From the IMG/VR virus record IMGVR_UViG_3300031251_000016, positions 1-64,000 of that record: a stretch of 64,000 bases of DNA, one strand, 5' to 3'. Positions 6,938 to 13,800 of the stretch are shown here, piece after piece. A model generated the notes under the pieces. The model was not told the DNA's origin. It was given only the letters and a program-made list of their open reading frames with translations, and did no database searches. The stretch is from a virus. Each line of letters opens with the position of its first letter. The first letter of the stretch is position 1. Both the position numbers and the translations under genes were made by a program.

Positions 6938-7156
6938 ATGCGCCACCCCGTCGCCACCGCCGTGCAGATCGAGCGCGCCATAAAAGCCGCCCAGCGCGCC
7001 GGACTGCCGATCGAGCGCGTCGAGGTTGACGGCTCGAAGATTGTCGTTATCTCCTACAGCCAAGTCGAGACGTCGAGGGTCTCGTCGCTCGACAAATGGC
7101 TGGAGAAACGACGTGGACGTGAAGAATCTCAATCGCGTTCGCAAAAAGCGGGCTGA
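6938..7156 (+). CDS. small hypothetical protein upstream of the integrase
   Basis: A 72-residue protein starting MRHPVATAVQIERAIKAAQR, with the ribosome-binding site GGGAGGGGAG. It has an N-terminal helix followed by a strand-rich part (VEVDGSKIVVIS) and a basic tail. Short proteins with this exact layout often lie before phage integrases in Rhizobiales and overlap them, as here by 44 bases. It could be a directionality factor, but no DNA-binding motif is clear. Confidence 0.55.
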   Translation: MRHPVATAVQIERAIKAAQRAGLPIERVEVDGSKIVVISYSQVETSRVSSLDKWLEKRRGREESQSRSQKAG

Positions 7157-8135
7157 CGGCAGCTTCGTCACCTATTGGTATGCGTGGAAAGGCGGCCCGC
7201 GGCTCGAGGGTGAGCCAGGGTCGTCGGCGTTCAAGCGCTCCTACGAAGCCGCCATGCGCGCGGCGCGCACGGGATCTGCGCCCGACCATCTTGGCGCCGT
7301 CCTCGACGAGTATCTCGCCTCACCCGAATTTAGGAAGCTCGCGCCGCGCACGCGTAGGGACTACGCCCATTACCTTGAGATGGCGCGCGTTGAGTTCGAC
7401 GACTTCCCGATTGCTGAACTCGCCGATGACAAGGCGCGCGGCGTCTTCCTCGCCTGGCGTGACGGAATCGCCAAACGCTCGAACCGCATGGCCGACTATG
7501 CGCTCATGGTGCTCTCGCGCGTCTTCGCGTGGGCGCGCAACCGCCGGCGGATCCCGGCGCATCCCTGCCAGCGCAGCGGACGCGTCTACGAGGGCGCCGC
7601 GCGCGTCGACGCGGTTTGGACCGACGCCGACGAAGCGAAGTTCCTGGCTGTTGCGTCGTCCCAGCTGCGGCTTGCCTTCATGCTGGCGCTGTGGACCGGG
7701 CAGCGACAGGGCGACATCCTGGCGTTGACGTGGGACGCCTATGACGGTGAAGCGATTCGGTTGGAGCAGCAGAAGACCAAGCGTCGGGTCGTCGTTCCCG
7801 TTGGCGCTCCGCTCAAGGCGCTCCTCGACGTGACGCAGCGGCGCTCGGACTTCATCGTGACCGGGCAGGGCGGCGAGCGCTTCACGGGCTTTGGCTTCTC
7901 GGCGTCCTTCCGCAAGGCCTGCGCGCGGGCAGGGGTGCGCGGCCTCACGTTCCACGATCTGCGCGGTACGGCCGCAACCCGCATGGCGGAGGCCGGCGCC
8001 ACGGAGCTCGAGATCGCCGCGGTGACGGGCCACTCGATCTCGGACGTCAAGTCGATCCTCGATCGTCAGTATATCAGCCGCTCGACGGTGCTCGCTGGGG
8101 CGGCGATCCGGAAACTTGAAAACCGCGTGAAGTGA
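7113..8135 (+). CDS. int: tyrosine-family site-specific integrase
   Basis: A 340-residue phage integrase. It has an N-terminal arm-binding part, a core-binding SAM-like domain (residues 50-150, LDEYLASPEF...RTRRDYAHYL) and a catalytic domain with Arg in WTGQRQGDIL, HDLR in FHDLRGTAATR, His in VTGHS and the nucleophile Tyr in ILDRQYIS. The GTG at 7113 has TGGAGA upstream. The gene is about 1 kb from the attP with a tRNA 3' end, its likely substrate. Insertion into a tRNA gene of the host is inferred. Confidence 0.9.
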   Translation: MDVKNLNRVRKKRADGSFVTYWYAWKGGPRLEGEPGSSAFKRSYEAAMRAARTGSAPDHLGAVLDEYLASPEFRKLAPRTRRDYAHYLEMARVEFDDFPIAELADDKARGVFLAWRDGIAKRSNRMADYALMVLSRVFAWARNRRRIPAHPCQRSGRVYEGAARVDAVWTDADEAKFLAVASSQLRLAFMLALWTGQRQGDILALTWDAYDGEAIRLEQQKTKRRVVVPVGAPLKALLDVTQRRSDFIVTGQGGERFTGFGFSASFRKACARAGVRGLTFHDLRGTAATRMAEAGATELEIAAVTGHSISDVKSILDRQYISRSTVLAGAAIRKLENRVK

Positions 8136-8177
8136 CTACTCGCTTGCGCGCGGCTTCGGGCTTGGCTACAAAGGCGC

Positions 8178-9134
8178 ATGGCCTTCGTCCGCGTAACGCA
8201 GCTTGACGGGAAACTGCCGAATCTAGCACTCATGCGGCTGTCGGCGTGGCGGAAGTCGCTTGGCGACGAGGTCTATTTCACGCGATCGCCCTACCGGCAC
8301 GCCGACGAACCCGACTACTCGGCGGTCTACGCAAGCGCAATCTTCAAGTTCTCTGCCGAGCGCGTCGAACGACTCAAGCACGAGTGGCCGCAGGCGATTG
8401 TAGGTGGGACCGGCTCGGGGGGCAGCGTTGGGGTCGAGGACCTGGAAGGCTTCGAGGACCGCGGGCTAGACTATAGCCTCTATCCTGATTTCGAAGCGAG
8501 CATTGGTTTCACGCAGCGCGGGTGCCGGCTGTCCTGCAAGTTCTGCGTGGTGCCAGGGAAGGAAGGCAAGCCGCGCCACAATGCGACCGTTTGGCAGGTT
8601 TGGCGCGGGTGGTGGCACAAGAAGCAGCTGCACTTGCTCGACAACGATTTCTTCGGAGGTCCGGAGTGGGAGGATCGAATCGGGGAGATCCGGGCGGGCG
8701 GCTTCAAGGTCTGCTTCAGCCAGGGCGTGAACGTGCGCGCGGTGACTGACGAGGTCGCGCAGGCGATCGCGTCCGTCGAGTATCGGGACGACAGCTTCAG
8801 CCGGCGGCGTCTCTACACGGCTTGGGACAACCTGAAAGACGAAGAGGTTTTCTTCAAAGGAGTCGATCGGCTCGAGGCGGCCGGCGTCCCGCCGAAGCAT
8901 TTGATGGCCTACATGCTCGTCGGCTTCGACAAAAACGAGACTTGGGAGCGAATCTTTCATCGTTTCAACCGGATGGTTGCGCGCGGGATTCTGCCTTACC
9001 CGATGGTGTTCGACAATTCCCGCCGCGACCTCAAGCAGTTCCAGCGTTGGGCGGTCACGGGCCTTTACCGTGCCGTTCCGTGGGGGGATTACGACGCGAA
9101 CCGAAAGAAGCAGCGCGCATGGGCTGGCCTGTAA
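8178..9134 (+). CDS. radical SAM enzyme
   Basis: A 318-residue protein with the radical SAM cluster motif CRLSCKFC (CxxxCxxC) at about residue 117, preceded by IGFTQRG. The first 100 residues resemble a degenerate B12-binding-type Rossmann part (PQAIVGGTGSGGS). The GG-like and C-terminal barrel segments follow (LHLLDNDFFGG, MLVGFDKNETWERIF). The substrate is unknown; it could modify phage DNA, a tRNA or a host protein. It sits between integrase and attP, a common place for cargo genes. A promoter-like TTGCGC-N17-TACAAA ends only 5 bases before the ATG. Confidence 0.8.
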   Translation: MAFVRVTQLDGKLPNLALMRLSAWRKSLGDEVYFTRSPYRHADEPDYSAVYASAIFKFSAERVERLKHEWPQAIVGGTGSGGSVGVEDLEGFEDRGLDYSLYPDFEASIGFTQRGCRLSCKFCVVPGKEGKPRHNATVWQVWRGWWHKKQLHLLDNDFFGGPEWEDRIGEIRAGGFKVCFSQGVNVRAVTDEVAQAIASVEYRDDSFSRRRLYTAWDNLKDEEVFFKGVDRLEAAGVPPKHLMAYMLVGFDKNETWERIFHRFNRMVARGILPYPMVFDNSRRDLKQFQRWAVTGLYRAVPWGDYDANRKKQRAWAGL

Positions 9135-9146
9135 GAACGGGTAGGC

Positions 9147-9177
9147 CTCCCAACTTTCTCCCAACTCGGCTCCCAAC
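9147..9177 (+). repeat. integrase arm-type sites, left group
   Basis: Three CTCCCAAC octamers at 9147, 9158 and 9170, spaced 11-12 bases, so on the same helix face. Confidence 0.6.
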
Positions 9178-9210
9178 GCCCAACCAGACCGTTCGTAAGT
9201 TATTGATTTT

Positions 9211-9255
9211 TGGCGACCCCGGCAGGATTCGAACCTGCGACCTACTGCTTCGAAG
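9211..9255 (-). other. 3' part of a tRNA gene (attP core identity segment)
   Basis: Read on the minus strand, the segment holds a T arm (GCAGG-TTCGAAT-CCTGC), the acceptor 3' strand (CGGGGTCG) and the CCA end at 9211. No matching acceptor 5' strand is found about 75 bases away, so the tRNA is incomplete. Phages that integrate into tRNA genes carry this end to restore the gene. The isotype cannot be named from this piece. Confidence 0.75.
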
Positions 9256-9363
9256 ACCGATGTTCCCCTAGCGTAAGACATTGACGCTAAAGCGTATCAC
9301 AAATAGCCGCTACTCAAGTCGCTACAGATTCGCTACGAGCAGCATCAATGGGGTAGGAGCGCT

Positions 9364-9382
9364 CTCCCAACTTTCTCCCAAC
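9364..9382 (+). repeat. integrase arm-type sites, right group
   Basis: Two CTCCCAAC octamers at 9364 and 9375 in the same orientation as the left group, forming an exact 19-base copy of 9147-9165. Confidence 0.6.
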
Positions 9383-9461
9383 AATGTTACCCGCCCGTGA
9401 GGGCAGACTTGACTTTAGCCGCAGGGCGTGCTGGGTGGCTAGCCTATTATGGGGGTAGACA

Positions 9462-9818
9462 ATGAAAATTTCGGCGATAATTCTCTCCCTAACGCTAGGC
9501 GGTCCCGCTCCGGAGCCGCACGTCATCGTCGCCCGCGAGGTCCTGGCGCCCCAAGTCATGGCGCGCGTCGGGGCGGAGGACGGGCGGGTCCTTCGCGTCC
9601 TCCGCCACTGCGGCGCGCACGACCAGGCGACCTACTATCAGACGCTCCTCACGGAGAAAATGCTGGCGCTCTGGGGCGACTACGGGCGGGTGACGCTCTG
9701 GGCCCTAGAGGACGCGGTCTCGCAGAAGACTGACCCGGTCGCGGACCTGCGTGGCCGCGCCTGCGCCGACTACACCAAGGCGGTCGGGGAGGCCATGGCT
9801 AGTCTCACTTCGCGCTAG
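9462..9818 (+). CDS. small protein with signal-like N-terminus
   Basis: A 118-residue protein starting MKISAIILSLTLGG, a short hydrophobic start that may be a signal peptide. The rest is helical with two Cys (RHCGAHDQ and GRACADY). TATTAT at 9445-9450 could be a -10 element, but no good -35 lies upstream. It is the first gene after attP. The family is not recognised. Confidence 0.55.
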   Translation: MKISAIILSLTLGGPAPEPHVIVAREVLAPQVMARVGAEDGRVLRVLRHCGAHDQATYYQTLLTEKMLALWGDYGRVTLWALEDAVSQKTDPVADLRGRACADYTKAVGEAMASLTSR

Positions 9819-9826
9819 AGTCACGC

Positions 9827-9855
9827 TTTGCAGGCGCTACGGATCGTAGTAGCTT
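9827..9855 (+). promoter_or_regulatory. weak sigma-70-like promoter
   Basis: TTTGCA at 9827-9832, a 17-base spacer and TAGCTT at 9850-9855, 33 bases before the ATG at 9889. It is flanked by GTAGT sequences like other promoters here. Confidence 0.4.
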
Positions 9856-9888
9856 GGTAGCGAAGACGCGAACTGAGGATGTTTAGTG

Positions 9889-10197
9889 ATGGCCGTGACC
9901 AACTGGCAGATGACGGTTTCCGCGGCGAGCCCGGGGGTTCCGAATCCATTCGTCATCCCCGGCACGAAGCGGTCTTACGCCGTTTCGGCGGGTTCCGCGC
10001 TCTCTGTTCCCGATTTTGACGCTCAGATTCTTGCCTCGGTGGGTTGGATCTTGCTTGCGAAGAACGTCGTGCCCACGAGCGGACGCCCCGTAGGCGCGCT
10101 GGCGGGCCAGTCGATCCTTGATTCGACCGTCGGGGCCATCCTCATCTCGGATGGCAAAGGCAACTGGCTCCACAGCGCGACCGGCGTCGTTTCGTAG
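9889..10197 (+). CDS. small phage protein, probably structural
   Basis: A 102-residue beta-rich protein (MAVTNWQMTVSAASPGVPNP...). Its middle, SVGWILLAKNV, resembles short phage proteins annotated as structural, and GWI/GWxL endings are common there. ATG at 9889 follows GTG at 9886; GAGGATG lies upstream. It has its own weak promoter. The role is not established. Confidence 0.5.
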   Translation: MAVTNWQMTVSAASPGVPNPFVIPGTKRSYAVSAGSALSVPDFDAQILASVGWILLAKNVVPTSGRPVGALAGQSILDSTVGAILISDGKGNWLHSATGVVS

Positions 10198-10206
10198 CGC
10201 GCCGCC

Positions 10207-10488
10207 GTGCCGGAGTTCTCGCCCATGCCAACGGTCGAGTGCATCCTGGGGGAACTCCGCGGCGAGCTGCGGGCGCACGTCGAGGATCGCAGGATTCATG
10301 ACGCGCGGATCGAGGAACGATTCGAACGAATCGATGCGAAGCTGGCGGCGCTGACCTCCGCGCGCGACAACAGCCTAGGCGCTATGTGGGCGTTCTCTAA
10401 AGTCGGCGTGGGCGTCGTCGCGCTCTTCGGTCTCCTCGGCTACTTCGCGACAAACGGGCTACCCGAGTTTGTGAAGCGAGTGCTGTAG
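10207..10488 (+). CDS. coiled-coil protein with C-terminal membrane anchor
   Basis: A 93-residue protein. Residues 10-55 are charged and coiled coil (ELRGELRAHVEDRRIHDARIEERFERIDAKLAAL, in part), and residues 60-85 form one transmembrane helix (FSKVGVGVVALFGLLGYFA). The layout resembles XhlA-type accessory lysis proteins, but it lies away from the amidase, so a membrane role in infection or exclusion is equally possible. It starts at GTG 7 bases after the upstream stop codon. Confidence 0.5.
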   Translation: MPEFSPMPTVECILGELRGELRAHVEDRRIHDARIEERFERIDAKLAALTSARDNSLGAMWAFSKVGVGVVALFGLLGYFATNGLPEFVKRVL

Positions 10489-10580
10489 TGACCTCGTAGC
10501 GACTCCGCGCTTGACTTGGCTGCGGGCGTATGTGACAAGGCGGTAGATGTGGGCTCCGGAAGAGAGCTTGGGAGGTTGTT

Positions 10581-10802
10581 TTGGTCATTGAAACGCGCAA
10601 CGACGACCCGCCGCTCGATTATGTTGCAGAACGCACTGAAGCCTTTACGAGATTGGCGCTCGCGCTCGACGGTCTCAAATGCGACGCGGTCAAGACCGCA
10701 GGGCTGAAAATGCTCGAAGCGATCGTGGAGTCGGTCAAGACAGCGCCCGTGAGCGCGACGCCGCCGCACCACATCAAGGGCCGGCCCGTCGTCGTGAAGT
10801 GA
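10581..10802 (+). CDS. small hypothetical protein with paralogue at 17.0 kb
   Basis: A 73-residue protein starting at TTG after GGGAGG. The segment LDGLKCDAVKTAGLKMLEAI matches SDVKAAGLKVIDEAL encoded near 17.14 kb, so the two small genes are paralogues flanking the portal block. A downstream helix and a basic tail (IKGRPVVVK) follow. Function unknown. Confidence 0.5.
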   Translation: MVIETRNDDPPLDYVAERTEAFTRLALALDGLKCDAVKTAGLKMLEAIVESVKTAPVSATPPHHIKGRPVVVK

Positions 10803-10817
10803 AGCCCCCTCCGCCCC

Positions 10818-10846
10818 TTGGCTACGTAGTCAGCATGCTGTAGGCT
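10818..10846 (+). promoter_or_regulatory. sigma-70-like promoter of the portal operon
   Basis: TTGGCT at 10818-10823, a 17-base spacer (containing ACGTAGTC) and TAGGCT at 10841-10846, with the portal start 38 bases downstream. Confidence 0.5.
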
Positions 10847-10883
10847 ACGGCAGCGACTCCTCGGCTGAGAGGCGGATTTTTTC

Positions 10884-13800
10884 ATGCCCGACGTAAAAGG
10901 CGGCCTCGTCACGCCGATCTCAAGCGCCATGACGAGGCTCGTCAGCGGCGTTCGCGACTCCATCCGCAGTGTCGGCACGAGCAACTGGTTCGGCCCGTTG
11001 CAGCCGCTGAAGCCGATGGCGCCCGATGACGTCAAGGGGCGGCAGTGGAACTACCCCGTCGGCCTCAACCTCAATTACGTGCCGCGGGGCGAAAGCGGCA
11101 CTGACGACCGATCCGGCGTTGTCAGCTTCGAGGAGCTGCGCTCGCTGGCCGACAACCTCCCGATTCTGCGGCTCGTGATCGAGACCCGCAAGGATCAGGT
11201 CGAGTCGATCGGCTGGATGGTCAAGCCCAAGGGCGTGAAGGGTGGCAAGTTCTCCGACGCCGAGAAGCTCAACGACCCGCGCATCAAGCAGGTCACTCAG
11301 TTTCTGGCCTCGCCCGACCAGCGCAGCGGCTTCGCGACATGGATGCGCCAGCTGCTCGAGGAAGTCTTTGTCACCGATGCGCTGACGATCTACCCGCGCA
11401 TGAAGCGCGGCGGCGGGCTCTACAGCCTAGACCTAATTGACGGCGCGACGGTGAAGTCTCTGATTGACGCCACCGGACGGCCGCCGGTTCCGCCCGATCC
11501 TGCATATCAGCAGATCCTGCACGGCATCCCTGCGGCTGATTTCTCGCGCGACGAGCTGCTTTATCTGCCGCGCAATCGTCGCGTGAATCGACTTTACGGG
11601 TTCTGCTTTGCGCCTGGGACCGAAATCTTGACTCGCGAGGGCTGGAAGCAGATCGACGGGCTATCATCCAAGGACCAACTCGCGACGCGTCAACCAGTGA
11701 CGCACGAGTTTCAGTGGCAATCGCCGATCGCGTTGACCTCGCGGGAATTCTCCGGGGATCTGATTCGTTTTTCGAATAGCATGGGCGGCGCGGGCAGCGT
11801 CGACATCCTGGTCACGCCCGAGCACAAGATGATCGTTCGCAACCAGCGCACCGGGCGCGAGCAGCTTATGCCGGCCGAGGACCTCGCGGGTAAGTCGACT
11901 AAGGCTTGCCGCTGGCGCATCCCACTTGCGGCGGATTCTTGGAATGGCGTGCGAATCGTCGAGAAGCGGTTCGCGAACGAGGAGACGCTAGCGCGCAACG
12001 TCGAGATTCGTCGGCTGCGGCAGGCTGGCCTGACGTATCGCGAAATCGCCGAGAAGGTTGACTGCGCACAAATGACTGCGCACGACGTGGCGTCGGGTCG
12101 GTACGCCTACGACGGGCGCGGCGCATTTAAGGTTGACGTGCTGTCGGGCGACAATTTCTGCGCGTTCATGGGGATGTATCTGTCGGAAGGCTCGACGAAC
12201 AAGGACCGGATTGTCGTCGTCTCTCAGACGAAATCTCAGACGGCGGAGAAGTTCAAAGAGAAGCTTACGGAGTGTTTCGGGCTTGTAGAATATGACGGTA
12301 GGGACTTTAGGGTTCACAGGACGCGGGTCGCCGAGTATGTCGGTCAGTTCGGGAAGAGCTACGAAAAGTTTGTGCCCGAAGAGATCATGAACGCCACGTC
12401 CGAGCAGATTGAGATATTTCTTGATTACCTGTTCGATGGCGACGCGCACCGCAGCAGATCCGGGCAGACGCTGCTCTACACGACTAGTGCGCGCCTCGCC
12501 GACCAGGTGCAGGAGCTCTGCCAAAAGATCGGCAAGCCAGCTTCAGTGACGAAGCTTGCTCCGCGAGGCTCGGTCATGACCGATGGCCGCGTTATCGAGG
12601 CGGAGAATTGCCGCCCGCAGTATCGGGTTTCGGTCAATCGTCGTAAATTCGTGCGCGTTCTTTCGTCGCGCGTTCCCTACAAAGGGCCGGTTCATTGCGT
12701 GAGCGTTCCCAACAAGAGCGTGCTGGTCAGGAGGAACGGTCGCGCAGCGTGGACTTCGCAATCCCCGGTCGAGCAAATAATCTTGGCTGTAAATATCGCG
12801 CTGCGTCGCGAGATATACACCCTCAACTACTACAAAGAAGGCACGCTTCCCGAGGCTTTTGGCACGCTGCCGAAGGAGTGGACGCAAGAGCAGATCGGCA
12901 GCTTCCAGGCCTATTTTGACGCGCTTCTCACGGACAACCTCGCCGACCGGCGCAAACTGCGCTTCATGCCCGACGGCTTCAAGTTCGAGCAGGTGCGCCA
13001 GCCGCCGCTCAAAGACGCCTACGACGAGTGGCTCGCGCGCGTCGTTTGCTACGCTTTTTCCGTGCCGCCGACGCCCTTCGTCAGTCAGGTCAACCGTGCG
13101 ACGTCGGATTCACTGCGCGTTGAGGCCTCGCACGAAGGTCTGATTCCGCTCAAGAACTGGATTAAGGCCGTCTTCGACCTCGCGATCCAGCGTTATATGG
13201 GCTTCTCGGACCTCGAGTTCGCATGGGACGACTCCGACACGACCGACCCATTGCAGCGCGCCCAAGCCGACCAGATCGACATCGCCTCCCGCGTCAAGAC
13301 CGTCAATGAAGTGCGCGACGAGCGCGGCCTGCCGCCGCTACCGGATGACCAGGCCGATGGCGCGCCGCCGCCCACGGCGCTCGACATCGCCAACGCCCGG
13401 GGGAACGCTTTCGGCGGCAAAAAGCCGGGCGACGGGGAGGACGACGCGGAGAAACTGGTCAAGACCGCGCCATTCGCAGCCGGCATCTGCTTTCTCACTC
13501 CCGATCGCAAGGCGTTGTTCTTGCGTCGCACGGGCGACGATCACGGCGGCGAATGGTGCTTGCCGGGCGGCAAGGTCGAGCCGGGGGAGGCGCCGAACGA
13601 AGCCGCAGCCCGGGAAGCAGCCGAGGAGGCGGGCGTTCGCGTCAATCCTGACGATCTATGGCAGATGTTCTCGACGACGACCGTTTCCGATAGCGGTCCT
13701 CAGTTTGCGACCTTCCTGCATTACGTGCCCGGCAAGCAAGCGGTTACGCTCGACGAGAAAGAGAGTTCAGACTTTCTTTGGGCGTCGATCGACAATCCGC

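Larger units (their letters stand above)
9135..9461. other. attP region (integration site) without genes
   Basis: Gene-free stretch. It contains the 3' part of a tRNA on the minus strand (9211 to about 9255) flanked by integrase arm-type repeats. The CTCCCAAC octamer occurs at 9147, 9158 and 9170 on the left and at 9364 and 9375 on the right. The 19-base CTCCCAACTTTCTCCCAAC is identical at 9147-9165 and 9364-9382. Phage genes lie on both sides, so this is attP, not attL or attR. A small secreted-protein gene follows at 9462. Confidence 0.75.

Noticed and set aside
6272-7171. Minus-strand open frame of 299 codons with PCGGPCGVPCG repeats, resembling a Cys-rich protein
   Set aside because: It is the reverse shadow of the Ala/Asp/Trp repeat of the plus-strand gene at 6122-6718; no start signal and no family motif.
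9211-9290. Complete tRNA gene
   Set aside because: T arm and acceptor 3' strand are present, but no matching 5' acceptor strand or D arm follows; it is only the 3' part carried in attP.
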